Numbered from the stretch's first letter, positions 22,359 to 30,398 are shown. The stretch: DNA of 64,000 nucleotides from Streptomyces sp. NBC_01235 (GCF_035989285.1 NZ_CP108513.1:5332001-5396000), one strand, 5' to 3'. Translations and numbers: made by a program. Notes: generated by a model not told the origin, from the letters alone.

Positions 22359-24424
22359 TTCTGGTCCGCCTTCCTGCTCAGGTTCTCCGCGATGTGGTCG
22401 CCGGTGCGGATGGCCAGCGCGGTCATGGTGAGCGTCGGGTTGGAGGTGCCCAGCGTCGGCATGCTGCCGCAGCCGACGACGTACAGGTTCGGCAGGTCGT
22501 GGCTGCGCTGGTGGGTGTCGACGACCGAATTCCACGGGTCGTCGCCCATCCGGTGGGTGCCGACGACGTGCCCCGCGCCGCGCACCCAGTAGGTCACCCC
22601 GTCGTGCTCCACGGCCGCCGCGTCGTCCGCGTCGTAGTGGGTGTAGTCGCCCGGCTCGTAGACGGGCCGCCTGACCGGGTTGGCGATGCCCAGCGCCGCG
22701 AACAGCTGCCTGCTCGCCTCCGCCGCCCACGGCAGCGCCGACTTCACGTAGTCCGAGAGGTCGTACTGGATGACCGGGCGGTTCTTGCCCAGCCGGTCCC
22801 GGTAACGGTCGTCCACGGTGACGCGGTTGGTCGCCTCGGGGTCCTGCTCCAGCTCCCAGGCGATCCGGAACTGACGGGGCAGGATGGCGCCGAGCGTGTC
22901 ACGCAGCTCCTTGCCCCACATCCGGGCCTGCCCGTCGGTACCCCCGCCGACCAGGTCGTGGACGGTGTCGTACGGGGCGTTCTCCGGGAAGTTCCAGCCC
23001 CAGTTGCCGATCTCCACCCGGAACGCGGTGCGCTCCTTGCGGAACTCCCCGTCCCGGAAAGCGGCGATGCCGGACGTGGACCCCGGGCCCCGGTAGGCGC
23101 CCGCGTTGTCCTCGAGCAGGCCCCAGGTCAGCAGCAGCGGATGGTCCATCAGATTCCTGCCGACCTGCCCGCTGTTGTTGGCGGCTTCGGAGGCGAGCAG
23201 CAAGGTGGCGTTCTCGATGGCGTTCGCGGCCAGCACATAGGTGCCCGCGGTCACCGTGTGCGGCACCGCCGGGGTGCCGTCCTCGTAGTACGTCTTGTAG
23301 GTGAGACCGGTGACCGTGCCCTTCTTGCCCTTCTCCTGGGTGTGCTCGACGCTCATCACCACCGACTGGCTGCGCACGGTGACGACGGCCCTGGGCTTCT
23401 CGCCCTTCTTCAGGGGCCGGTCGGGATACTTGACGATCAGGTCGTAGAGCGTCTTGAGCGCGTTGTACTTGGCCTGGGCCGGACAGATCGGGATGCAGCT
23501 GGAGTTGCCCTCGCAGCGGGTCCCCCGGTCGGCGTTGCCGACGGCGCCCACGACCTGGTAGTCCGGCTTGGTCGGGGTGGAGTTGCGGGCCACAGGGGTG
23601 TTGGTGACCCTGACGGGGAAGGTGTGGGTCTTGTTGTCGTCGTCCTTCAGCTCGACGGTCAGGTCTGCGCACAGCTTGGCCATGTAGTCGTCGAGGTAGC
23701 TGGAGGGGATCTCCTCCATCGGGAAGAGGTACCTCCCTTTCCGCATCTTCTTCTCGTCGGCGGACTCGAAGTACTTCTCGACGTTCTTGATGGGGTAGTA
23801 CTGGTGCTCCACGTTCGCCGAGACGCCGATGATGTCCCACTCGGCCCGCTCGTAGTACGGCTTCAGGTCCGTGTACTCCAGCGGCCAGTCGACCCCACGC
23901 CCGTACTTCGTACGCATCTGGAAGTCGTTGGGAAGCATCCGCAGACAGGTGCCGAGCCAGTGCAGGGTGGTGCCGCCCAGCGAGCGCGCGTAGTCGCTGC
24001 CGAAGGGCATCGGGCCCTTCTGGACGAAGTACCCCTTGTCGCTGGGCACTTCGGCGATGTCGAGGACATCCGGCTGCGGCGCCGAACGGCTCGCCGGATA
24101 CGGGGAGTTGGGCACCTTGATCGGCGCCTCCTGGTACGCCTCGACATAGGTGTCGTACTTGTCGGCGCTCATCGCCGTGGCCCGGCCGGCCTCCAGGATG
24201 AGGATCCGCGGGTACACGGGCGGCGTCTGGGCCGCGGCCTTCTCGACGACCGTCTTGGCGACGGTCGCCGTGGCGATGCCGCCGCCGACGAAGACGATGT
24301 CGTAGTCCGGGCTCTGACCGTCGACGGTCGTACCGTCAGGGAGCTCGGGGATCCCGGGGGTGTCGGGGGTGTCGGGGGTGTCGGGGGTGTCGGGGGTGTC
24401 GGGGGTGTCGGGGGTGTCGCTCAT
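22355..24424 (-). CDS. GMC-family FAD oxidoreductase, large subunit, with N-terminal (DTP)7 repeat
   Basis: The 689-residue flavoprotein belongs to the glucose-methanol-choline family. The FAD loop is DYDIVFVGGGIATATVAKTV near residues 41-60, ILILEAGRA follows, and the C-terminal block LYVVGCGSMPTLGTSNPTLT with HRMGDDPWNSVVD carries the family His/Asn site. CEGNSSCIPICPAQAKYNAL near 305 resembles the iron-sulphur-like Cys cluster of sorbitol- and fructose-type dehydrogenases. The first 23 residues are MS plus seven DTP units, encoded by 9-bp tandem repeats. It overlaps the next gene by 4 bp and follows a small-subunit gene, so a two-subunit dehydrogenase is likely. The substrate is unknown; a sugar, polyol or aromatic alcohol would fit. 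Confidence 0.85.
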   Translation of the reverse strand: MSDTPDTPDTPDTPDTPDTPDTPGIPELPDGTTVDGQSPDYDIVFVGGGIATATVAKTVVEKAAAQTPPVYPRILILEAGRATAMSADKYDTYVEAYQEAPIKVPNSPYPASRSAPQPDVLDIAEVPSDKGYFVQKGPMPFGSDYARSLGGTTLHWLGTCLRMLPNDFQMRTKYGRGVDWPLEYTDLKPYYERAEWDIIGVSANVEHQYYPIKNVEKYFESADEKKMRKGRYLFPMEEIPSSYLDDYMAKLCADLTVELKDDDNKTHTFPVRVTNTPVARNSTPTKPDYQVVGAVGNADRGTRCEGNSSCIPICPAQAKYNALKTLYDLIVKYPDRPLKKGEKPRAVVTVRSQSVVMSVEHTQEKGKKGTVTGLTYKTYYEDGTPAVPHTVTAGTYVLAANAIENATLLLASEAANNSGQVGRNLMDHPLLLTWGLLEDNAGAYRGPGSTSGIAAFRDGEFRKERTAFRVEIGNWGWNFPENAPYDTVHDLVGGGTDGQARMWGKELRDTLGAILPRQFRIAWELEQDPEATNRVTVDDRYRDRLGKNRPVIQYDLSDYVKSALPWAAEASRQLFAALGIANPVRRPVYEPGDYTHYDADDAAAVEHDGVTYWVRGAGHVVGTHRMGDDPWNSVVDTHQRSHDLPNLYVVGCGSMPTLGTSNPTLTMTALAIRTGDHIAENLSRKADQK
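24356..24418 (-). repeat. Seven 9-bp tandem repeats encoding DTP
   Basis: The plus strand reads GGGGGTGTC repeated seven times; the minus strand encodes Asp-Thr-Pro seven times directly after the start codon and one Ser. The array keeps frame, so changes in copy number would only lengthen or shorten the disordered N-terminus. Confidence 0.93.
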
Positions 24425-24440
24425 GGCGCTTTCCTCGGGC

Positions 24441-24923
24441 TCAGGAGATCAGGGTCGGCGGCTCGGCCCACGAGCCGAAGCCCGGCGGCTTGGCGCCCAT
24501 CGGATGGGCCCCGGCGGCAGTCCACACCAGACCCTCGCGGTAGCCCTGGGCGGAGACGACGTGCTCGACGTCGTCCGCGGTCGAGCCGTTGTCGTCGCGG
24601 TAGTCACCGGCCAGCGGATACCAGCTGCCGAGATACCAGAGCTTGATCAGGCTGACGACGACCGCCGCGAAGCGCGGATTCTCGATGACCTTCTGCTCGA
24701 GGGCCGCGTCGCCGCTGCCCACCCGCCGGTCGTCGGCGAGGGCCTCGGCCGCGTACCGGAACAACTGCCCGGCCTCGCGCTCGCCGATGATCCGCAGCAG
24801 CGTGTCGTAGTAGGTGTCGATCATGCCGGTGCCGGCCAGCTCCGCCCGGTCGAAGCCGGTCAGCCGGACGGAGAGGTCGGTGAAGATCTGTTTCGGGGTG
24901 GGGGGCTGGGCGCCTTCGGACAT
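24441..24923 (-). CDS. Small subunit of a membrane/sorbitol-dehydrogenase-like GMC enzyme
   Basis: The 160-residue protein has LTGFDRAELAGTGMIDTYYDTL, given here as LTGFDRAELAGTG and MIDTYYDTLL, near residues 20-42, and ENPRFAAVVVSLIKLWYLGS then WYPLAGDYRD later. This pattern matches the small subunit that partners FAD-dependent sorbitol/fructose dehydrogenases of the GMC family. No signal peptide is visible, so the complex would be cytosolic unless exported with another partner. It starts at ATG 24923 and ends 17 bp before the large-subunit gene, which supports co-expression as a complex. The alternative start at 24977 lacks support. Confidence 0.72.
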   Translation of the reverse strand: MSEGAQPPTPKQIFTDLSVRLTGFDRAELAGTGMIDTYYDTLLRIIGEREAGQLFRYAAEALADDRRVGSGDAALEQKVIENPRFAAVVVSLIKLWYLGSWYPLAGDYRDDNGSTADDVEHVVSAQGYREGLVWTAAGAHPMGAKPPGFGSWAEPPTLIS

Positions 24924-24982
24924 ACGGGTACTCCCGTGCAGGATGTGCGGTGCGTGCGGTGGACGCGAGGGACGCAAAGAGG

Positions 24983-26443
24983 TCAGACGAAGGTGCGGTT
25001 CAACGGGCTGAGGTCCAGCGGGCGCGAGACGTCCGGCTCGAAGGCCGAGTCGACCGACTGCTGGAAACGGAAGAAGCCGTTGGGATCGGCGACCTTCTTG
25101 ATCCGCTTGAGCTTCTCCAGGTTGTCGCCGTAGTAGGCCGTGGCCCAGCCCTTCTGGAGCGGGTCGATGTAGTTGACGTAGGCACCATGGAACTCGGAGC
25201 TCAGCGCCTCACCGAAGTCGTACGCCCACTCGACGTTGGCCCGGGTCCGGGCCGGGTCGTTCCAGATCGCCTTGAGCTCGAACACGTACCGCTTGTCGCG
25301 GTGCGGGTAGGGGCCCTGCCCGCGCAGAGCCTCGTCGTCGACCCTGCCCCGGCCGTGGGTCCACACCACGAAACTGTCCAGCGACGGCGCGGTGTCCATC
25401 ATCTTCTGGACGGACCTGATCATCTCCGGCTTCCAGCCGAGGTCCCCGATCATCCCCGAGCGGATGTACGCCAGCCGGTCGCCGACCAGCGTGGACCTGC
25501 CGATGGTGGACTCCAGCGTCGGCAACGGCATCGAGTGCAGCCGCACGTCGAACGGATCGAGCTTGAGCATGTCCTTCAGCTGCTCGACACCCTCGGCGTA
25601 CTCGCCGTTGAACACCGGCGTGATCCGGAAGAAGGGAATCTTCCGGGTGGGCTCGGCCGGATCCACGTCGTACCCGACGTACCCGTAGGCGGCCATCGCG
25701 CGCGGGGCGGCCTTGGCCCACGCGTCGTACCTGGCAATGACCTCCTCGGCCCGCTTCAACGGGAACGAGAGCTGACCGCCGAGCACGGTCTTCGCCGCCG
25801 GCGCGTGCAGCTGCAGGGTCATCTCCACGGCGACCCCGAAATTGCCCCCGCCCCCGCCCCGGCAGGCCCAGAACAGGTCCCGGTCGTCCGGGTCGAGGGC
25901 ATCGTCCGCCAGCACACGCGTCATGCCCGTGGCGTCGACGAGCTTGATCCGGGTGACGTTGTCACTGCCGAGCCCGTACGACCGGGAGACGAAGCTGTAG
26001 CCGCCGCCCTGGAGGAACCCCGGCAGCCCCACGGTAAGACAACCACCGCCGACCGGGATCAGCGAAGTGCCGCTGTCCGCGACGAACTTGTACACGTCCG
26101 CCCAGGTGGCACCCATCTGCACGGTCAGCAGCTTCTGATCCTTGTCCAGCCGCATACCCTTCATCAGCCCGAGATCCAGGACGATCCCGCCCCGGTTCAG
26201 GCAGTACCCGGCAGCGCTGTGACCGCCACCGCGCACCGTCATGGGCAACCCGGTCCGCTGGGCGAAGTCGACCGCCAGACAGACGTCGAGCTCCGAATTG
26301 GCCCGCACGACATACGCCGGGGGCGTACGGGTACGGCCGTTGTCGATCGCCACGACCTTCGCGTACTCGGCACTGCCCGGCTCGCAGACATAGCCGCTCA
26401 GACTCCGGGCCAGGTCGTTCACTGCAGAACGAAGATCGACCAC
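24983..26443 (-). CDS. Bicovalent-FAD berberine-bridge-type oxidase
   Basis: The 486-residue protein is a VAO-type flavoenzyme with a BBE C-terminus. His75 in TVRGGGHSAAG and Cys135 in VGGGCLTVGLPG are in the positions that bind FAD at two sites in berberine-bridge and gluco-oligosaccharide oxidases. The C-terminal signature is YYGDNLEKLKRIKKVADP, then NGFFRFQQSV. Such enzymes oxidise sugars, alcohols or cyclise natural products and reduce oxygen to hydrogen peroxide. The gene starts at ATG 26443, 2 bp after the DyP peroxidase stop, so the two are translated together. Peroxide made here could feed the peroxidase. No signal peptide is seen. Confidence 0.88.
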   Translation of the reverse strand: MVDLRSAVNDLARSLSGYVCEPGSAEYAKVVAIDNGRTRTPPAYVVRANSELDVCLAVDFAQRTGLPMTVRGGGHSAAGYCLNRGGIVLDLGLMKGMRLDKDQKLLTVQMGATWADVYKFVADSGTSLIPVGGGCLTVGLPGFLQGGGYSFVSRSYGLGSDNVTRIKLVDATGMTRVLADDALDPDDRDLFWACRGGGGGNFGVAVEMTLQLHAPAAKTVLGGQLSFPLKRAEEVIARYDAWAKAAPRAMAAYGYVGYDVDPAEPTRKIPFFRITPVFNGEYAEGVEQLKDMLKLDPFDVRLHSMPLPTLESTIGRSTLVGDRLAYIRSGMIGDLGWKPEMIRSVQKMMDTAPSLDSFVVWTHGRGRVDDEALRGQGPYPHRDKRYVFELKAIWNDPARTRANVEWAYDFGEALSSEFHGAYVNYIDPLQKGWATAYYGDNLEKLKRIKKVADPNGFFRFQQSVDSAFEPDVSRPLDLSPLNRTFV

Positions 26444-26445
26444 GA

Positions 26446-28044
26446 TCAGGCCTCCACCAGCTCGCCGAACGCCTTCAGAGCACTGAGACTCGGCACGAAG
26501 AAGTACTCACCGCCCCGCATGAACGTCCACTGCCCGACGCGCTTCTTGAAGAAGAAGTCCACCACCGGTGGCGGAAACCGGGAGAAGTCCAGCTCATTGC
26601 GCGCGCCGTACTGCTTGGGCCAGCGCTGCTCGACGGCCTCCTCACGCTTCTTGCCGTCCTTCAGCGTGCCGATCACCGGGTCGAGCCCGCTGCCGCCCCG
26701 CAGGAACACCTCGTTGTTCGACCACGCCGCCTGAATGAACTCGAACTGGTCGGCGATGCTGCTCTGCGCACACAGGAACAACAACCCGACCTTGTCGTCC
26801 CTGCCCGGCTTCAGGGTCACCTTGCCGAAACTGATGCCCCGACGGGCGATCCGCTGCGCCCGCTCCTGAGTCAGCGGCGTCCCGAACTGGCGCTGCTTGT
26901 CGCCCCGCGGGTTCGTCTTGCGGACATGCGCCGTGAACGGACAGCGGACGCCGTCGACGTCGGCGTCGTAGCTGAAGTTGTTCGGCAGATCACCCAGACC
27001 CGCCACCTCCCGGTCCACCACCGGCGTCCCGTCCTGGAACCGGCCGACCATGTACGCACCCGCCAGCGCGACGTCCTCGGGCAACACCTCGGACGACTTC
27101 GGGCGGGCGAACCGGGCGATCTCCGCGGCGAGGGCCTTCTCGTCCTCACGGAAGCCCTGCACGTCCTGCTCCAGCTTGCGGTACACGAAATACGAGCCGT
27201 ACGCCGTGTCGTCGTCACCCCCCGGATCCGGAACCAGCACCTGATCGAGCGGAGCGCTGGGGTCGTACTCGTCGATACCGCCCTGCCGCGTCCGGGCCTC
27301 ACCGATGTCACGGGCGAAGAACAGCGGCTGGCTGATCCCGTCGACGAAACCGAAGTGCTCACGAACGGGCGCGGACGGATCCTCCTCGCCCTTCGCGTTC
27401 AGGCGCATGGCGGCGCCGGTCTCCTCGGCCGGCACGACCCCGAGCTCCGCGAGCTCCAGCTTCAGATCCTTGACGAGGCCCTCCAGCCGCTCCTCCACAT
27501 CGTCGGCGACGATCACCAGAGCGTGCAGCGTGGCCTGGAACTTCTCCTCCCAGTCCTTCGCGGGCGGGTCGTTGAGGAAGTCCGCCCGCGCCTTGGCCCC
27601 GGCGATGAAGGACGGGTCGTCGGGCGTGCTGTCGTCGCCCAGCTTGAGGTCCCGGTACGCGGCGGACGAGAGCATCACCCCGACGAAGGGCTCGCTGGCC
27701 GACTCGAGCAGCGCCCGATGGTCCGCCACCGAGATCGCGCCGTTCGCGCGCAGCGTCGCCTGCATGTCCCGGTAGGACTTCGCCTCGTCCCACTGCTGAA
27801 GGGCCGAGGTGACCAGCTCCTCCTCGACCAGCTCGGCCAGCCACTCCCTGGCCTGCTTCCGCTGCTCGGCGGTGTCGGTCTTGAAGGTGATGAACAGGTG
27901 GCGGCTGTGGTCCCGCCCGTGGCTCTTGAGGATGTTGCCCTGGATGTCGTCCAGGGCATCCCTCAGGGCTTCTCGTGTGTTGCGGGTCGGCGGGACCTCG
28001 GGGTTGTCCGGATCAATGGCCGTTTGTTTCAGATCGATTGCCAT
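26446..28044 (-). CDS. DyP-type heme peroxidase, long form
   Basis: A 532-residue dye-decolorizing peroxidase, longer than the compact (about 300-residue) bacterial types. It has the DyP signature EHFGFVDGISQP with Asp235, the heme-proximal His373 in CPFTAHVRKTNPRG, and the conserved distal Arg within ARRGISFG (401-402). It uses hydrogen peroxide to oxidise dyes, phenols or lignin-like aromatics. No Tat or Sec signal is present, so it is cytosolic or carried by another factor. It is the first gene of the six-gene operon. The start at ATG 28044 has only a weak ribosome-binding site (AGGGTGG very close to the ATG). Confidence 0.92.
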   Translation of the reverse strand: MAIDLKQTAIDPDNPEVPPTRNTREALRDALDDIQGNILKSHGRDHSRHLFITFKTDTAEQRKQAREWLAELVEEELVTSALQQWDEAKSYRDMQATLRANGAISVADHRALLESASEPFVGVMLSSAAYRDLKLGDDSTPDDPSFIAGAKARADFLNDPPAKDWEEKFQATLHALVIVADDVEERLEGLVKDLKLELAELGVVPAEETGAAMRLNAKGEEDPSAPVREHFGFVDGISQPLFFARDIGEARTRQGGIDEYDPSAPLDQVLVPDPGGDDDTAYGSYFVYRKLEQDVQGFREDEKALAAEIARFARPKSSEVLPEDVALAGAYMVGRFQDGTPVVDREVAGLGDLPNNFSYDADVDGVRCPFTAHVRKTNPRGDKQRQFGTPLTQERAQRIARRGISFGKVTLKPGRDDKVGLLFLCAQSSIADQFEFIQAAWSNNEVFLRGGSGLDPVIGTLKDGKKREEAVEQRWPKQYGARNELDFSRFPPPVVDFFFKKRVGQWTFMRGGEYFFVPSLSALKAFGELVEA

Positions 28045-28468
28045 ACCACCCTAATTCGCCCGAAAAGAGGCACGCGTAACCGCGACGACATGCATGCCTT
28101 CTGCATATGCGGGGGACATGGAAGCGTCTCGACGTGCACATATGGACAGCAAGGAGAGGTTTGCGTATGCCGGCGGCATTCACCCACCCGGACCAGCGAC
28201 GGCCACAGCAAACCCGCCATCCGGGCGAACTCCGACGAACATCCGACCGGACGCGAACCGTCGGTCGCACAGAGGAGCGACGGACAGGGGCGGACCAGGG
28301 CGACGCGCCCCGCCAAGCGGTCGCGGGGGCGGTCCGGCCGGCAGACCACGTACACGCCGCTCGATGCCGTCCCGGAAGGGCCGGACCACCTCGCCCCGGG
28401 AAGCGATCACCGCCGACGACCGCACCCTGGCCGATCACTTCCAGCCCTTGTTTCGATATCTCTCTATG
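28045..28468. other. Gene-free stretch between the divergent DyP operon and arsM
   Basis: This region should hold the promoter of the redox operon. No convincing gene was found on either strand; open frames here have unusual composition and no motifs. GCATATGC near 28103-28110 is an 8-bp palindrome. An AAGGAGAGG at about 28150 precedes an ATG at 28168, but the frame encodes a Pro/Arg-rich string like a shadow frame. Confidence 0.5.
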
Positions 28469-28515
28469 TTGACGTCCTTCGATTCAAGGCGCAAGCTTGC
28501 ATCAAGGAACGTCAA
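28469..28515. promoter_or_regulatory. Nested inverted repeats upstream of arsM
   Basis: TTGACGTCCTTCGAT at 28469-28483 is imperfectly complementary to ATCAAGGAACGTCAA at 28501-28515. Between the arms lies the perfect palindrome GCAAGCTTGC at 28491-28500. TTGACG could also be a -35 element. Position fits an ArsR-type or other metalloregulator operator; no regulator gene is adjacent. Confidence 0.6.
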
Positions 28516-28544
28516 TACAAGCAGTTCCGGTAAGGAGTGCGGTC

Positions 28545-29324
28545 ATGAACGAGCAGCAGTCCGCCGACTTGCGCGAAACCGTCCGCCGGCGGTACGCCGC
28601 AGCGGCCGTGCAGGTCACCGAGGGCAGCACCACCTGTTGCGGCCCGCAGCCCGTCGAGGTCGACGAGAGCTTCGGCTCCACCCTCTACCCCGCCGACGAC
28701 CGCGACACCCTCCCCGCGGAGGCCATCGCCGCCTCCCTCGGCTGCGGCAACCCCACCACCGTCGCCGAACTGCACGAGGGCGAGCGGGTCCTGGACCTCG
28801 GCTCCGGCGGCGGCATCGACGTCCTGCTCTCCGCCCGCCGCGTCGGCCCGACGGGAAAGGCGTACGGGCTGGACATGACCGACGAGATGCTGGCCCTGGC
28901 TCTGGCCAACGCCGAGAAGGCGGGCGCGACGAACGTGGAGTTCCTCAAAGGCACCATCGAGGCGATCCCGCTGCCCGCGAACACCATCGACGTGGTGATC
29001 TCCAACTGCGTGATCAACCTGTCCGTCGACAAGCCGGCCGTCTTCGCCGAGACCTACCGCGTCCTGAGGCCCGGCGGCCGCATCGGCATCTCCGACATCG
29101 TCGCCGACGACACCCTCACCCCCGCCCAACGCGCCGAACGCGGCGACTACGCCGGCTGCATCGCGGGCGCCCTGTCCTTCACGGAGTACCGCACAGGCCT
29201 CGAAGCCGCGGGCTTCACAGACATCGAGATCACGCCGAGCCACCCGGTCGCGGACGGGATGCACTCGGCGACGGTCCGGGCCACAAAGCCGATGGCGGTG
29301 GACGGGGCCCCACGAGTGTCATGA
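28545..29324 (+). CDS. arsM: Arsenite S-adenosylmethionine methyltransferase
   Basis: ArsM methylates As(III) with SAM to volatile or less toxic methylarsenicals. The 259-residue protein has the SAM motif VLDLGSGGGIDVLLSARR near residues 80-97 and the ArsM-specific cysteines: CC in GSTTCCGPQ near 26-34, Cys in VISNCVINLS near 152, and Cys in DYAGCIAGAL near 200. IEAIPLPANTIDVVISN is typical of the family. The start at ATG 28545 follows TAAGGAG at good spacing. It is monocistronic, with a nested palindrome upstream and a 12-bp terminator hairpin after it. No arsR, arsB or arsC is present in the window, so control would come from elsewhere. Confidence 0.92.
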   Translation: MNEQQSADLRETVRRRYAAAAVQVTEGSTTCCGPQPVEVDESFGSTLYPADDRDTLPAEAIAASLGCGNPTTVAELHEGERVLDLGSGGGIDVLLSARRVGPTGKAYGLDMTDEMLALALANAEKAGATNVEFLKGTIEAIPLPANTIDVVISNCVINLSVDKPAVFAETYRVLRPGGRIGISDIVADDTLTPAQRAERGDYAGCIAGALSFTEYRTGLEAAGFTDIEITPSHPVADGMHSATVRATKPMAVDGAPRVS

Positions 29325-29337
29325 GTGCCGGGAACGC

Positions 29338-29372
29338 AGAGGTCCTCTCACTCTTTGAGCGAGAGGACCTCT
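29338..29372. terminator. Terminator hairpin between arsM and the tRNA gene
   Basis: AGAGGTCCTCTC at 29338-29349 pairs perfectly with 29361-29372 around an 11-nt loop. It lies after arsM on the plus strand and just past the 3' end of the tRNA on the minus strand, so it may serve both. Confidence 0.85.
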
Positions 29373-29389
29373 GACCTGGTGTTTTCCAG

Positions 29390-29463
29390 AGCCCCCTGTC
29401 GGATTCGAACCGACGACCTGATCATTACAAGTGATCTGCTCTGGCCATCTGAGCTAAGGAGGC
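29390..29463 (-). tRNA. tRNA-Thr (anticodon UGU)
   Basis: The minus strand folds as a cloverleaf: acceptor arm GCCTCCT with AGGGGGC (one G-U pair), D-arm AGCTCAGATGGCCAGAGC, anticodon stem GATCA/TGATC with loop CTTGTAA, and the T-arm containing GGTTCGAATCC. The anticodon TGT reads ACA/ACG threonine codons. CCA is not encoded. Mobile-element remains next to it (29640-30275) fit the habit of insertions near tRNA genes. Confidence 0.95.
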
Positions 29464-29639
29464 ATCGCGCACTACAACGCCGCACGCAAAGGCGGCTCTA
29501 CTTTACACAGCCCCCGTTTCCCCAAACCACGAAGTTCTCGACTCCGCACGATTCGAAAACTGTGCGTAACCATCCGTGCACCCGTTCGTTGATCGGTCTG
29601 ACGTGCTGTTCCGAAGATCGGATCGTCAGGGAGGGGTTC

Positions 29640-29741
29640 ATGGGGAAGACCGCGGAGAAGGCGGAGAAGCCGACGCCGGAAGCGGTGAAGGGCGAGGAGA
29701 CCGAGCGCATCAAGCGCGAGGTTCTCGTCTCTACGCGCTGA
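29640..29741 (+). pseudogene. Start of a small gene interrupted by a transposon fragment
   Basis: GGGAGGGG precedes ATG 29640, which opens a 33-codon frame MGKTAEKAEKPTPEAVKGEE followed by TERIKREVLVSTR. The composition (Lys, Glu, charged) and the good ribosome-binding site look real, but the frame changes character exactly where the TnpB fragment begins near 29729. It is probably the 5' end of a gene cut by the insertion. No homologue is recognised. Confidence 0.45.
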
Positions 29742-30145
29742 TCACGGACGTACGCAGGGACATGCTGGACCAGTTGACCACCCGCCTCGTGCGCGAGAAC
29801 CAAGTGCTCGTGGTGGAGGACCTGTCCGTCGCAACCCTGTCGCGCGCGGGGCGTGGCAAGGGGAGGCGGCGGAAGGCGAAGCTGAACCAGGCGATCCTGG
29901 ACGCGAGTTGGGGTGAGCTGTTGCGGCAGCTCCGGTACAAGTGCGAGTGGTACGGGCGGGAACTGGTGGTCGTGGACCGCTTCTTCCCGTCGACCCGCCG
30001 CTGCTCGGCGTGTCAGGCCGTGGGGCAGAGGCTGGATGTCTCGGTCCGGCGGTGGACCTGTTCCGGGTGTGGGGCAGTCCATGACCGTGATGTGAATGCC
30101 GCTGTGAACCTCCGGGACGAGGGTCTACGGCTGCTGGCCGCGTAG
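29729..30145 (+). pseudogene. TnpB fragment (IS200/IS605 or IS607 type), C-terminal third
   Basis: The frame encodes LYALITDVRRDMLDQLTTRL, then ENQVLVVEDLSVATL (RuvC-II Glu), then the zinc ribbon RCSACQAVG and WTCSGCGAVHDRDVNAAVNL with the last RuvC Asp. All sequence before RuvC-II is missing, so the protein cannot be active. Unlike the intact TnpB at 4561-6225 it has a normal zinc ribbon, so it derives from a different element. The fused upstream frame belongs to the interrupted gene at 29640. Confidence 0.85.
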
Positions 30146-30275
30146 GAGCGGCCGATGCGGTACGGACCGACGGGCCGTCGGCCGGAAAGCCTGTGGAGCC
30201 CACGTAAGACCGACCATGCGCAGCTCGCAGAGCTGTGTGTGATCGGCGGCGGGCGGTGAAGCAGGAATCAAGGTC
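30146..30275 (+). other. Right-end / omegaRNA-like region of the tnpB remnant
   Basis: The sequence after the TnpB stop contains GTGGAGCCCACGTAAGACCG and later GTGAAGCAGGAATC, ending near 30270. This closing motif resembles the 3' end of tnpB guide RNAs (omegaRNA scaffold) of Streptomyces elements, where the guide would begin just downstream. The paired AGCTCGCAGAGCT near 30219 could form a stem. The rest of the 310-bp gap up to msiK holds its promoter region. Confidence 0.45.
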
Positions 30276-30382
30276 AAAAGTGAGTTGCTCTGCCCCGTTC
30301 GAAAATTTCCGCGAAGTTCACATGCCTCCAGGTGCTGACAGATCCGGCGAACGCGAGGTAGCGTCCTGAGCCAGTTCACTCG

Positions 30383-30398
30383 TGTGGACTACACCACC
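30383..30398 (+). promoter_or_regulatory. Candidate DasR-like operator upstream of msiK
   Basis: TGTGGACTACACCACC at 30383-30398 matches about 11 of 16 bases of the DasR consensus ACTGGTCTAGACCACT as I remember it, including the TGG...ACCA arms. It lies 58 bp before the msiK start. MsiK serves chitobiose uptake among others, which is in the DasR regulon, so the site is plausible but not certain. Confidence 0.4.

Noticed and set aside
22394..24646. A 750-codon plus-strand open frame opposite the GMC oxidoreductase
   Set aside because: It mirrors the real minus-strand gene, has the biased Val/Gly/Arg/Asp composition of shadow frames and no motif.
28094..28472. Possible small genes upstream of arsM with a ribosome-binding-like AAGGAGAGG
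   Set aside because: Peptides are Pro/Arg-rich with no conserved pattern, overlap each other in several frames, and lie where divergent promoters are expected.
26926..28533. A 535-codon plus-strand frame opposite the DyP gene
   Set aside because: The DyP heme-binding motifs lie on the minus strand; this frame has no domain and ends in the intergenic region.
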